Origin: Lysinibacillus sp.
GTDB lineage: Bacteria; Bacillota; Bacilli; Bacillales_A; Planococcaceae
Reading direction: 5' to 3'
Assembly: GCA_031181585.1 (NCBI GenBank)
Contig: JAPSKP010000018.1
Span: 1-36,434, forward strand
DNA length: 36,434 nt
This document shows, in pieces, positions 1 through 8,801 of this stretch. Below the pieces are notes generated by a model. The model did not search any database. It was not told the DNA's origin and was given only the letters and a program-made list of their open reading frames with translations. The translations under genes and the position numbers were made by a program. How positions within the stretch are numbered: the first letter of the stretch is position 1; each line of letters opens with the position of its first letter.

Positions 1-1340
1 ATCACTCGTTCTTTAGGATAATGATAAGTTACCCTTTTCGATTTTCCTCCTAATGTGTAAAGGAAAGAAATAAGGCCAACTCGCCCAATAAACATGAGAA
101 CTATAATCACTATTTTCCCGACAATAGATAAGTCATTGGTAATACCCAGGCTCATTCCGCATGTTCCGAAAGCTGACGTAATTTCAAAAATGATCTGCGT
201 TGTCGTGGCATGAGGCTCTGTGATTAATAAAATCATCGTTGCTCCAAGCACCATAAACAGCGCAAGGAAAATAACTGCAAAGGAACGAAATACATCGATT
301 TGATGAATTTCTCTACCAAAAATCTGTACTTCATGTCTGCCATTTGCAAATGTAATTAAAAATAGTATGGCAAGGGCAAATGTGGTCGTTCGAATCCCCC
401 CGCCTACCGAGCTTGGGGACGAGCCAATGAACATAAGAAAGCTCATGAAAATATCAGTCGCTTCACTGAATGTCCTCACATCATATGTTGTCAAGCCGGC
501 AGATCTTGTCGACACTGAATGATACATGGCGGAAAAAATAGCTTCATGCCATTTCATTCCTTTAAATGATTGGAAAATCTCAAGTATATAAATACCAAGA
601 GAACCAATGACAAAAAGCGCCCCGTATGTAACTGTCGTAATTTTAGTAAATAAGCTGAACCGGAACCCAGGTGTTCTCCGCAAGAGAAATGCCTTAATTT
701 CAATTAATACTGGAAATCCAATTGCTCCCAATACAATAAGCAGCATTGTAACAAACTGTACAAAGTAATCTAAATGAAATTGTTGCAGACTCATCCCCGT
801 TATATCAAATCCGCCATTAGTGGTTGCTGATATAGAAGTGAAAACACCGTGACTAAACGCTTCTCCCCAGGTCTCATAATAGCGTTTAAAATGAATCGAT
901 AAAACGAGCGCTCCAAATGCCTCAATGGCCAAAAGAAGCTTAGCAATTTCCTGTATGAGCTGGACAACTCCCGCTATGCTTGTCTGATTATGGTCAATCA
1001 TAATGAGCTGCCGTTCCCGCATTCCGATTTTTTTCCCCACCAGCAGCCAAATAAAGGTACCAAGCGACATAATGCCAATTGCGCCAAACTGTAGGATAAT
1101 GACAAGCATGACAATCCCAAAACCTGTGTATGTCTCGGATATATCAAAGACAGTGAGACCTGTTACACTAACAGCACTGACCGCCGTAAATAGCGTATCA
1201 ATAGCTGAGACCTCTACACCTGGCTTAAGTACCCACGGTAAACTCAGTAGACCAAATGAAACCGCTATTGCTATGAAATAATATGAGACGAGCATTTGGA
1301 AAGGCGTGATTCCCTGCTTTGTTTTCTTTTTCATTCGCAC
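1..1340 (-). CDS. TrkH/KtrB-family K+ transporter, membrane subunit (3' end outside window)
   Basis: Translating the minus strand from a GTG at 1340 gives 446 codons open to the left edge, so the C-terminus is missing. Family role: the ion-conducting subunit of Ktr/Trk potassium uptake, which works with a cytoplasmic RCK (KtrA/KtrC-type) regulator; none is visible here. The four selectivity-filter loops of the superfamily can be read in order: SVTGLTVFD (about residue 57), TTNGGFD (about 175), STRSAGLTT (about 280) and FGTCGMS (about 390), separated by long hydrophobic segments. The GTG is chosen because AGGAGG (1351-1356) lies 10 nt upstream; an in-frame ATG two codons later at 1334 is possible but poorly spaced. 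KtrB versus KtrD cannot be decided from this fragment. Confidence 0.92.
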   Translation of the reverse strand, partial: MRMKKKTKQGITPFQMLVSYYFIAIAVSFGLLSLPWVLKPGVEVSAIDTLFTAVSAVSVTGLTVFDISETYTGFGIVMLVIILQFGAIGIMSLGTFIWLLVGKKIGMRERQLIMIDHNQTSIAGVVQLIQEIAKLLLAIEAFGALVLSIHFKRYYETWGEAFSHGVFTSISATTNGGFDITGMSLQQFHLDYFVQFVTMLLIVLGAIGFPVLIEIKAFLLRRTPGFRFSLFTKITTVTYGALFVIGSLGIYILEIFQSFKGMKWHEAIFSAMYHSVSTRSAGLTTYDVRTFSEATDIFMSFLMFIGSSPSSVGGGIRTTTFALAILFLITFANGRHEVQIFGREIHQIDVFRSFAVIFLALFMVLGATMILLITEPHATTTQIIFEITSAFGTCGMSLGITNDLSIVGKIVIIVLMFIGRVGLISFLYTLGGKSKRVTYHYPKERV

Positions 1341-1384
1341 AGCCCGTTCTCCTCCTAAAAAAACGTATATAGCGAAATTTACCA

Positions 1385-1432
1385 CAAAAATAAAAGATGC
1401 GCTATAGGTGTTATACCACCTTTAGCACATCT
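1385..1432 (-). terminator. Rho-independent terminator of the terC-family gene
   Basis: On the minus strand GATGTGCTAAAGGTG pairs with CACCTATAGCGCATC around a 6-nt loop, followed by TTTTATTTTT. It starts 11 nt after the stop codon of the upstream TerC gene and separates it from the K+ transporter. Confidence 0.85.
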
Positions 1433-1442
1433 CCATTCTTAC

Positions 1443-2198
1443 TTAAGCCTCTTTTTTATTTTTCACTACACCAGTTAAATAGCCGCCAATCGCAATTCCA
1501 AGCAACACTACCCAGAAAATAGCTTTCCATGTTGTGGAATGCGGGAAGTGTGGGTCAATAATTGCAAGTTTCTCATGCCCTAGTGCTAATACCGCTAATT
1601 TTACTCCAACCCATCCTACAATCAGGAATGCGGCTGTTTCAAGAGTCGGGTAATCATGCAGCACTTTTACGAACCATTGAGCTGCAAAACGCATAATTAC
1701 TAGTCCGACGAATCCACCAAGGAACATTACAGCAAACGGACCTGCATTAATACCGCCGATTTCGAAATCCCCAAGATGCGGTAATGTCATAGCGATTGCT
1801 ACAGCAGCAAGCATAGAATCGATTGCAAAGGCAATATCAGCAAGCTCTACCTTTACGACTGTCATCCAGAAGCTAGACCCCTTACCCTCTTTAAGCTCTT
1901 CATCCTCGTCCTTCTTAAAGTGATTATCATACAGATGTTTGATAGAAATGAACAGCAGGTACGCTGCTCCGATCGCTTGAATTTGCCAGTAATTAGCCAA
2001 AATCGTAATTAAGAATAGTGCGATAAAGCGGAATACGAATGCTCCTAATAGTCCGTAGAATAGAGCCTTTTTCTGTTGCTCACGTGGTAGATGTTTTACC
2101 ATTACCGCCATTACTACCGCGTTATCAGCAGCAAGCAGCCCCTCTAGAAATACGAGCACGAGTAGGACCCATGCGTACTCTAACAAAATTGCTTCCAT
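1443..2198 (-). CDS. TerC-family integral membrane protein, probable Mn2+ exporter (YkoY/MeeY-like)
   Basis: 251-residue polytopic membrane protein with about seven hydrophobic segments. It carries the two TerC signature acidic motifs: LEGLLAADNAVVMA near residue 17 and ELADIAFAIDSMLA near residue 116, whose Asp/Glu residues line the presumed metal site. A charged cytoplasmic loop (KKDEDEELKEGKG) lies between them. Established knowledge: the Bacillus homologue YkoY (MeeY) exports Mn2+ and helps metallate secreted enzymes, and its mRNA leader carries a yybP-ykoY riboswitch. The same leader type is present here, which strongly supports the Mn2+ assignment. The start at 2198 follows AGGAGG by 11 nt; an upstream in-frame ATG at 2231 would place the ribosome site inside the coding region. 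Confidence 0.93.
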   Translation of the reverse strand: MEAILLEYAWVLLVLVFLEGLLAADNAVVMAVMVKHLPREQQKKALFYGLLGAFVFRFIALFLITILANYWQIQAIGAAYLLFISIKHLYDNHFKKDEDEELKEGKGSSFWMTVVKVELADIAFAIDSMLAAVAIAMTLPHLGDFEIGGINAGPFAVMFLGGFVGLVIMRFAAQWFVKVLHDYPTLETAAFLIVGWVGVKLAVLALGHEKLAIIDPHFPHSTTWKAIFWVVLLGIAIGGYLTGVVKNKKEA

Positions 2199-2275
2199 AA
2201 ATTTAAATTCCTCCTTTTTTTGTATAACCAATTTTTGTCCAACTCAACAAGGCAAAGCTGAAAAATCCGTTTAAA

Positions 2276-2317
2276 GACAAAGAAAAAGACCCATGCCTAA
2301 AAATAGGCAAAGGTCTT
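2276..2317 (-). terminator. Expression-platform terminator of the Mn2+ riboswitch
   Basis: The minus-strand hairpin AAGACCTTTGCCT / AGGCATGGGTCTT is followed by TTTTTCTTTG. The 5' arm is also the conserved GCAAGACCTTTGCC end of the yybP-ykoY aptamer, so ligand-stabilised aptamer and terminator are mutually exclusive. This is a classical transcription-attenuation ON switch. Confidence 0.85.
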
Positions 2318-2419
2318 GCTAAGCACAAATTTTATGCTATCACACCCGATGGCTCCAAACCATGTCATGACGAATGTGAAGTAAGTAGTTTCCTACTTAT
2401 AGCTACTCCCCTTTGACAA
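2305..2419 (-). promoter_or_regulatory. yybP-ykoY (manganese) riboswitch aptamer
   Basis: Read on the minus strand, the leader begins with the conserved AAAGGGGAGTAGCT block. It continues through a hairpin (AAGTAGGAAACTACTT) and a variable stem, and closes with TTAGCAAGACCTTTGCC. These two conserved blocks are the hallmark of the yybP-ykoY class, which senses Mn2+. It lies 107 nt upstream of a TerC-family gene, the classic target of this riboswitch. I have not folded it computationally. Confidence 0.9.
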
Positions 2420-2453
2420 AATGTCAACGGATATTCAGTTACTTTGTAATACA

Positions 2454-2483
2454 AGTATAAACGATACCTAGCAAAGAATGCAA
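2454..2483 (-). promoter_or_regulatory. Sigma-A promoter of the riboswitch-terC transcript
   Basis: Minus strand: -35 TTGCAT (2478-2483), 18-bp spacer, -10 TATACT (2454-2459). The predicted start near 2447 lies about 28 nt before the aptamer. Confidence 0.7.
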
Positions 2484-2488
2484 CTATA

Positions 2489-2884
2489 TTATTTGATAGG
2501 AATTAACAATTCTTTGTGATTCTTATTTTTCTTATAAAACTCTACTAACATGGGCATTATTTCAATTGCTGCTGAACATGAGATATTGATATTCTTTAAG
2601 CATTCCTGAGCAGTGGATACATCGAATCCAGCATTCTCTCCTGTCTTAGTAGGCCCGCAAACAATTCCTGACCGAATAACCGTGAGAGGAATTTCTGATC
2701 TCGATTCCTCCACATGTACTTCTGCTTTATGCTTTGTTTCTTCGTAATCATTTTTTGATGCAGGCAGGTGTACGAGCTCTGTCTCTAAAAGACGCCTATA
2801 TCATCTGCCTGCTAAAAGGCGGCGGGCTAAGTGACCTGCTATAAACTGAGGAAATTCAAGTAATAGGATGCACCCACCTTTCAC
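2489..2884 (-). pseudogene. Decayed NAD(P)-dependent epimerase (extended SDR) remnant
   Basis: One minus-strand frame from about 2884 carries what looks like an SDR N-terminus (EFPQFIAGHLARRLLAGR, resembling the Rossmann turn and following helix). It hits an in-frame TGA near 2817 and resumes with ELVHLPASKNDYEETKHKAE, which contains the catalytic YxxxK (YEETK). Next comes PLTVIRSGIVCGPTKTGE, matching the conserved TIIRPGIVVGDSKTGE region of SDR epimerases. A full-length relative has well over 100 residues between these blocks, so a large internal deletion is inferred. The intact downstream frame from GTG 2713 encodes 74 residues, lacks a nucleotide-binding fold and is unlikely to be functional. 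No ribosome site is seen. Confidence 0.6.
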
Positions 2885-2890
2885 TTCCCC

Positions 2891-5800
2891 TTATGAAGCC
2901 CTTTTCCTCGTTTCTTGATCGATCAAACTATAGATGATCGGGACAATAAATAGAGTCAGCAGTGTCGAAGTAAATAATCCCCCGATTACGACAATGGCCA
3001 TTGGCTGGTTCATCTCGGTTCCTTCCCCAATTCCGAGAGCTAGCGGCACAAGACCAAGCATTGTAGTGAGTGCAGTCATTAAAATAGGACGTAAACGGTC
3101 CTGTGCACCAACTATAATGGCGTCATAAGTACGATACCCTTCTGCCTTCTTCTGATTAATATAGTCAACAAGGACAATACCGTTGTTTACTACAATACCA
3201 ACGAGAACTAGAATCCCGATTACAGCCGTGATACCTAGTAATGTATTTGTCAGCCATAATGAAGCTGCCACACCAATTACCATTAGCGGTACACTTAAAA
3301 TCATGATAAATGGATATCTCAATGATTCAAATTGGGCCGCCATGACAATATAGACTAATATAACGGCTAGTCCGACAGCAAGGTACAAATCACTTTTTGC
3401 ATTTTCATAAAGCTCCCGGTCTCCACTGAATACAATTGACGTTTCTGAAGGCAAGTCCGCCTTTTCAATTGCTGTGTCTACTTTTTTCGAAATACTGCTT
3501 AGTGACTCAGCATTTTCGTATTGAAGAAAGAAAGCAACGGCAGCTGCTTGATCTGATCTACGGATAGATGTCTGGCTGGCAGCAATGGAGACGTCGGCTA
3601 CATCTTGCAGTTCAACAAATACACCTGCTGCTGTGCGAAGCTTCATTCTTTTTACAGATTCTACATCCGTCTTATACGTATCACCAAATCCTGTATAGAC
3701 CGATAGTACTTCGCCATCATCTGCTAATATTTGAGTAGTTAATACCCCCCGCATCATAGAATAAACGGTTTGGGCTATTTGAGCCGGCATCATGCCATAT
3801 TCATTTGCCACCTCACGATTGACAGTAATTTGAATTTCATCAGCCGTGGCATCTAAATCTGTCGTAACCTCTAAAATGGCTTCTACCTTTTCTAGCTCAG
3901 CCTGTATTTCCTTCACCGTCTCTTTCAATCGAACTTCATCCGAATCTGTCACCCGGAAAGTCATAGTATTCGGTGATGAACCAGACGACGTAGTTAATGA
4001 AAAATCAACCTCTCCCCTGTCACCGACAATTCCCTTCACATCTGCCTCTACTACTTCCGTAAACTCAAAGATTGACCGATCGCGTTCTGATAGCGGGACA
4101 AGTTTTACATAGAGCTGAGCTTTATTGGAAGTTGAAGTTCCTCGTGAAAGGGCTTGCTGGTCGCCGCCGATCATGCTAATCAATACGTCCACTTCCGGCT
4201 CCTTTTCTATCCGCGTTTCTACTTGTGTGATTATTTCTTCTGTAGCAGCAAGAGACGTTCCACGTGGCAACTCTACATCTACCGTCACATATCCCTCATC
4301 TGTCGGCGGGATGAACTCTGTGCCTGTCTTAAACAGTGCAAAGCAGCTTGCAGCAAATATTGCCCCAATCACAACTAAAACAAGGAAACGATTGTGCAAT
4401 GTCCAGTTTAAGGCTTTTCGATAAGACTGATAAAATGCTGAATGGGCACGCTGTTCATTTAAATTTCCATTTTTCGTACTTAAAAATTTACTAGCAAGCA
4501 TCGGCACTACCGTAAGAGCCACAACCAGCGATGCAAATAGACTAAAGGAAATTGTCAGCGCAAATTCAGTGAAAATCCGGCCAATCAGCCCTGAGGTAAA
4601 GATGACAGGAACAAATACGGCCACCGTTGTCAGCGTAGATGCAATAATGGCCACTCCAACTTCCTTTGTACCTATCGAAGCTGCCTCTTTTGGAGATTTA
4701 CCAAGTGCTATATGCCGCTCGATATTTTCAATGACTACTATGGCATTATCGACAAGCATCCCTATCCCAAGCGCCAAAGCACCAAGTGTCAAAATGTTCA
4801 GCGAAAAATCCGCGAAGTACATAAGGACAAATGTTACGATGACTGAATACGGAATCGCGAGACCGACAATCATAGGGCTTTTTAAGCCCCTCAGGAAAAT
4901 AAACAAGATAAGCATGGCAAAAATGGCACCGTAAAGCAAAGAAGATCCAATATTACTAATAGCCAGGTCGACATAATCTCCTTGGTCATATAAAATATCT
5001 GCCTGAACACCGGAAAACTCAGGCTTAGCTAATAATTCATCCAGTGCTTCTTTGAAGTTTGTTGATACTTGCGCAGTATTTGCTCCCGACTCTTGCAGGA
5101 CAGACATTAATACCGCGCTCTGCTCACCTGCGCGGGTAATGATTTCCTGCTCCTGCTCTGCCCGCTCTACAGTCGCTATATCCTTCATTTTTATTTCCTC
5201 TCCTGTCAACGGATTGACAGAGAGCGTAAGATTAGCTATTTCTTCTGCAGAAGTGAAGGTACTTACTATACGTGTCGTTAACATGCGCCCTTCCTCTGTA
5301 TTGACGGACTCACCTGGAAGAGAGATATTGTTCGCCTGAATGAGCTGAACGATATCTGATTGGGCTAAATTGCGTGTCTCCATTGCTTCTGCGTCTAAGG
5401 CAATCTGAATTTCTTCAATGATTTTCCCTGACACATTCACACTGGCCACACCATCTTGCCGTTGCAGCTCTAATTCCAATTGCTCTGCAATCTTTCGAAT
5501 ATCTACCTCATCTGTTTCAGCTCGCAAAGCCAGTTGAATAATAGGTAATTGAGAGGGATCAAATTTTAAAAAGCTTGCATTTGCCTCCTCTGGCAGGTTA
5601 ACCATATCCAGGCGCTGAAGCACCTCTGATTGAACCTCACTTATATCTGTTGACCAATCGAACTCCAGCACAATAAGATTGGTGCTTTCTTGAGATGTCG
5701 ATTGCAGCTTCTGTATACCAGGCAATGTAGCGAGACTGGATTCCAGAGGCTTCGTTACTTTTTCATTTACCTCTGTAGGACTGGCCCCTGGATAAGTAGC

Positions 5801-5944
5801 CACCACTACCCCAATCGGTGGATTCAGCTCCGGAATGAGGGTAATTGGTATTTTCAATAATGATACTGCACCCAATAAGATGACGAGCACCATTGTTACA
5901 AATGTAAACACAGGCCGCTTTATTGAAAAATCAGTTATTTTCAT
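2891..5944 (-). CDS. RND-family efflux transporter (SwrC/AcrB-type, HAE1 family)
   Basis: 1017-residue inner-membrane pump with the canonical HAE1 layout. The N-terminus is KRPVFTFVTMVLVILLG (TM1), followed by a large porter domain, TM2-6, a second porter domain (about 545-830) and TM8-12. The TM4 proton-relay segment reads GIGMLVDNAIVVIEN (about residue 398) with a single Asp followed by Asn, as is common in Gram-positive members. The TM10 equivalent reads LVGIVVNNGIVLVDYIN. Established relative: Bacillus SwrC (YerP), a pump linked to swarming and self-protection against surfactin. Periplasmic adaptor and outer-membrane partners are absent, as expected in a monoderm. The ATG at 5944 follows GAAAGGAT. 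No TetR-type regulator lies upstream. Confidence 0.93.
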   Translation of the reverse strand: MKITDFSIKRPVFTFVTMVLVILLGAVSLLKIPITLIPELNPPIGVVVATYPGASPTEVNEKVTKPLESSLATLPGIQKLQSTSQESTNLIVLEFDWSTDISEVQSEVLQRLDMVNLPEEANASFLKFDPSQLPIIQLALRAETDEVDIRKIAEQLELELQRQDGVASVNVSGKIIEEIQIALDAEAMETRNLAQSDIVQLIQANNISLPGESVNTEEGRMLTTRIVSTFTSAEEIANLTLSVNPLTGEEIKMKDIATVERAEQEQEIITRAGEQSAVLMSVLQESGANTAQVSTNFKEALDELLAKPEFSGVQADILYDQGDYVDLAISNIGSSLLYGAIFAMLILFIFLRGLKSPMIVGLAIPYSVIVTFVLMYFADFSLNILTLGALALGIGMLVDNAIVVIENIERHIALGKSPKEAASIGTKEVGVAIIASTLTTVAVFVPVIFTSGLIGRIFTEFALTISFSLFASLVVALTVVPMLASKFLSTKNGNLNEQRAHSAFYQSYRKALNWTLHNRFLVLVVIGAIFAASCFALFKTGTEFIPPTDEGYVTVDVELPRGTSLAATEEIITQVETRIEKEPEVDVLISMIGGDQQALSRGTSTSNKAQLYVKLVPLSERDRSIFEFTEVVEADVKGIVGDRGEVDFSLTTSSGSSPNTMTFRVTDSDEVRLKETVKEIQAELEKVEAILEVTTDLDATADEIQITVNREVANEYGMMPAQIAQTVYSMMRGVLTTQILADDGEVLSVYTGFGDTYKTDVESVKRMKLRTAAGVFVELQDVADVSIAASQTSIRRSDQAAAVAFFLQYENAESLSSISKKVDTAIEKADLPSETSIVFSGDRELYENAKSDLYLAVGLAVILVYIVMAAQFESLRYPFIMILSVPLMVIGVAASLWLTNTLLGITAVIGILVLVGIVVNNGIVLVDYINQKKAEGYRTYDAIIVGAQDRLRPILMTALTTMLGLVPLALGIGEGTEMNQPMAIVVIGGLFTSTLLTLFIVPIIYSLIDQETRKRAS

Positions 5945-6284
5945 ATAGAAATCCTTTCTAGCTGTATGCTCGCTTATATATTCGTTTCTTGTCGATTTAT
6001 TCCTTTCTTGGTAAAGGGAAATCTTTTCTCTACGAGGTAATGTTGCCTTATTTTAGCCAAAATTTCAAATTTCTCTTCCTTTTTAGCTTTGTACATAAAC
6101 CAAATGCTCTCAAATGCTTGCCTACTCCTGTTAAGCGCCAGAGGCTTTAACCACGAAGATTGGAAAGCCTATAATACGTTCTCTGGCAGAGCAACGATTT
6201 TCAAATGATGAAATAGAAAATGGTCTCTAATTTTCTGAACAGCTAAAAAAACCGTTTCCTGCTAAGTAGGAAACGGTTTGAAAA
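5945..6284. other. Intergenic region between the RND pump and prfC
   Basis: 340 bp that hold the prfC terminator at the prfC end and the ribosome site of the pump. No convincing promoter or known RNA was recognised. One minus-strand frame (about 6167-5985) is open for about 60 codons without a start codon or ribosome site. It may be coding debris, but I cannot assign it. Confidence 0.5.
6243..6280 (-). terminator. Terminator of prfC
   Basis: Perfect 12-bp hairpin on the minus strand (AAACCGTTTCCT / AGGAAACGGTTT, 7-nt loop) followed by a run of seven T. It begins a few nucleotides after the prfC stop. Confidence 0.93.
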
Positions 6285-7856
6285 TTATAGTAGGCTATAT
6301 AGTTTGATTTGCTCATTTTTCTCTGAAAACCAACGCATAGCAAATTCATTTTCAAATAGGAAAACAAGGTTGTCATAACGGTCCTTCACAAGCATCGAAC
6401 GTGCAGAATTCATCGAATCCTTCACGTCTTCTTCATTTTCGACCCAACGTGCCATTTTGCTGCCGATCGGCTCCATGCGCACTTCTACATTATACTCATT
6501 TTTCATACGATGCTCGAATACCTCGAACTGTAACTGACCAACTGCTCCCAAGATTACTTCTTCTGTATGCAGCGTCTTGAAGTATTGGATAGCACCCTCT
6601 TGCACTAGCTGCAGCACGCCTTTTTGGAATTGCTTTCCTTTCATAACGTTTTTCGCTGTTACACGCATGAAAATTTCAGGCGTGAACTGAGGCAGCTTTT
6701 CAAATTGAAACGTCTTTTTCCCGCCGATGACCGTGTCGCCGATTTGGTAATTTCCTGTATCATATAGACCAATAATGTCACCAGCAACTGCGATATCCAC
6801 TGTTTCACGATCATCTGCCAAGAACTGTGTAGATTGTGTTACTTTAAAAGACTTGCCTGTACGTGCGAGTGTCATATTCATCCCACGCTCAAATTGTCCT
6901 GATACAATCCGCACAAATGCGATACGATCCCGGTGTGCTGGATTCATGTTTGCTTGAATTTTAAAGATAAAACCTGAAAAGTCCTTATAATCAACTGGAT
7001 CAATGAACTGCTCATCTTCTGTAATCCGTGGCTGCGGTACAGGTGCAAATTTCAAATACGTATCCAAGAATGTCTGTACACCGAAGTTCGTTAATGCAGA
7101 ACCGAAGAATACAGGTGTTAACTCACCACGGCGGATTTTCTCCTCCGAATATTCATTCCCAGCTTCATTTAATAATTCGATATCATCCATCGCCTGCGTA
7201 TAGTAGGATGTTACTTTCATTGGGTGATCCACTGCCAGCTCTCCGTTGTCATCTACGGGCAGATAGCGGTCTGCTTCTTCTGTACGGAACTGTTCGATTC
7301 GTTTATTGTATCGATCATAAATACCGAGGAATTCTTTTCCCATACCAATTGGCCAGTTCATTGGATATGCATGGATACCGAGCACTTCCTCTAGCTCTTC
7401 AATTAGCTCTAGCGGCTCTTTCCCTTGACGGTCAAGCTTATTAATAAATGTAAAGATTGGAATACCGCGCATTTTACATACTTTAAATAGCTTCAGCGTC
7501 TGCGCCTCAATCCCTTTGGCAGCATCAATAACCATGACAGCACTGTCTACTGCCATCAATGTACGGTACGTATCTTCCGAGAAATCTTGGTGACCTGGTG
7601 TATCCAGGATATTAACACGGCATCCTGAATAATCAAACTGCATCACTGAAGATGTTACCGAGATCCCACGTTGTTTCTCGATTTCCATCCAGTCGGAAGT
7701 CGCAAATTTCCCTGTCTTTTTTCCTTTTACTGTTCCGGCGTCGCGAATGGCGCCCCCGAATAACAGCAGCTTTTCCGTAATCGTCGTTTTACCAGCATCA
7801 GGGTGACTAATGATAGCAAAGGTACGACGTGATAATATATTTTGTTCTAACGTCAT
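6285..7856 (-). CDS. prfC: Peptide chain release factor 3 (RF3)
   Basis: 523-residue translational GTPase close to the usual RF3 length (about 525). RF3 removes RF1/RF2 from the ribosome after peptide release. Visible G-domain motifs: P-loop [13 protein letters not shown] (G1, about residue 18), [14 protein letters not shown] (G3) and FINKLDR (G4, NKxD). The insert [22 protein letters not shown] and C-terminal [17 protein letters not shown] are typical of RF3 rather than EF-G. The ATG at 7856 is chosen because AAAAAGGAGA sits just upstream; a longer frame to 7961 carries no plausible ribosome site. The neighbourhood murE-vanZ-prfC on one strand suggests possible co-transcription, though gaps of over 130 bp separate the genes. 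Confidence 0.96.
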   Translation of the reverse strand: MTLEQNILSRRTFAIISHPDAGKTTITEKLLLFGGAIRDAGTVKGKKTGKFATSDWMEIEKQRGISVTSSVMQFDYSGCRVNILDTPGHQDFSEDTYRTLMAVDSAVMVIDAAKGIEAQTLKLFKVCKMRGIPIFTFINKLDRQGKEPLELIEELEEVLGIHAYPMNWPIGMGKEFLGIYDRYNKRIEQFRTEEADRYLPVDDNGELAVDHPMKVTSYYTQAMDDIELLNEAGNEYSEEKIRRGELTPVFFGSALTNFGVQTFLDTYLKFAPVPQPRITEDEQFIDPVDYKDFSGFIFKIQANMNPAHRDRIAFVRIVSGQFERGMNMTLARTGKSFKVTQSTQFLADDRETVDIAVAGDIIGLYDTGNYQIGDTVIGGKKTFQFEKLPQFTPEIFMRVTAKNVMKGKQFQKGVLQLVQEGAIQYFKTLHTEEVILGAVGQLQFEVFEHRMKNEYNVEVRMEPIGSKMARWVENEEDVKDSMNSARSMLVKDRYDNLVFLFENEFAMRWFSEKNEQIKLYSLL

Positions 7857-7993
7857 TCGTTTCGTCTCCTTTTTCAGCGGATAAGCAATGAATTGATAAT
7901 ACATCCGCACGAGAAAGACACCAATTGCCCCTCTGCTGCAGGACATGTGCCTTTCCAACATACTTACTTATTTTAAAAGAGTTATGCTGCCCG

Positions 7994-8563
7994 TTACAAC
8001 CTTTTTTGCTCATTCTTCATAAATTTACTAAACCAGACCATTATTCGATAGAGGAAGCAGCCGATTAAAATGGCTATTGCATTCAAAATGACATCGTCGA
8101 TATCCGTACTTCTTCCGATAAAATACTGTACCCCCTCAATAAATAAAGGGATAGCGAGAGCTATGATAAACATTCTTCCCCATTTTCTGATGGACGACCA
8201 TAAAAGCGGAATAAAAAAGCCAAATGGGATAAAGAGAACCACATTTCCTGCCAAATTATAAAAGGCTATTCGGGCGAGCGGCCCCTGAAGCTGTTCTGTG
8301 TAGGCAGAAATAGTAGCAAAAGGTACAAGGTTATTACTTCGGTAAGTATGAGCGGCCACTTCAATATGGCCGTTTCCTATCCAAAATTGTGGAATAATCG
8401 TTTGTGAAAAAATACTGACGCTATAGAAAAAGAACAGCAGCATGGTAACTTCCCTGCCAGTACTCTTTTCCTTGTTTCTTAACCAAAGGAAGCGTGCAAT
8501 CACATAAACCGGTGCCAGGATTATGCAATAAACAACTGTGCTTCTTAAAAATTCTTCTATCAT
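7994..8563 (-). CDS. VanZ-family membrane protein
   Basis: 189-residue protein with about five predicted membrane segments. It shows VanZ landmarks: an acidic/polar tract near NLVPFATI, the NLAGNVVLFIPFGFFIPLL helix, and the C-terminal EGVQYFIGRSTDIDDVILNA motif. Family knowledge: VanZ of Enterococcus gives low-level teicoplanin resistance, but most chromosomal homologues are uncharacterised envelope proteins. The ATG at 8563 follows AGAGGTGAACAGG; the frame extends to 8623 but without a ribosome site. It lies between murE and prfC on the same strand, consistent with an envelope role, but the substrate or partner is unknown. Confidence 0.85.
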   Translation of the reverse strand: MIEEFLRSTVVYCIILAPVYVIARFLWLRNKEKSTGREVTMLLFFFYSVSIFSQTIIPQFWIGNGHIEVAAHTYRSNNLVPFATISAYTEQLQGPLARIAFYNLAGNVVLFIPFGFFIPLLWSSIRKWGRMFIIALAIPLFIEGVQYFIGRSTDIDDVILNAIAILIGCFLYRIMVWFSKFMKNEQKRL

Positions 8564-8761
8564 CCTGTTCACCTCTCTATCTATCACGCTTTTTACTCGC
8601 GAAAGTTTCCTTATTTCTCCCATGACCGAGGCTGATAAGTGGTATTTTGCTATTTTCTTTTAAGGAGGTTATTGCAATAGCGGGTGCTTCATTATGGCAG
8701 CTACTTGATCAAATAAGGCAGTGCAGCCAGTTTTTCTATGAAGTTTCCAGTTAGGCTGTCA

Positions 8762-8801
8762 AAAAAGAAAGGGCTTGTCCCTTTTAGGACCAGCCCTCTT
8801 C
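8762..8801 (-). terminator. Terminator of the M42 peptidase-murE unit
   Basis: Minus-strand hairpin AGGGCTGGTCC / GGGACAAGCCCT with a short A-rich loop, followed by TTCTTTTTT, immediately after the murE stop. Confidence 0.88.

Noticed and set aside
5985-6167. About 60 open codons on the minus strand upstream of the RND pump
   Set aside because: No start codon with a ribosome site and no family match; could be a decayed gene but not demonstrable.
7028-7444. 138-codon plus-strand frame inside prfC
   Set aside because: Antisense to an intact RF3 with all GTPase motifs; no independent evidence.
8640-8760. AAGGAGG-like site followed by about 30 open codons on the plus strand near 8661
   Set aside because: No ATG, GTG or TTG at suitable spacing in the open frame; likely chance.
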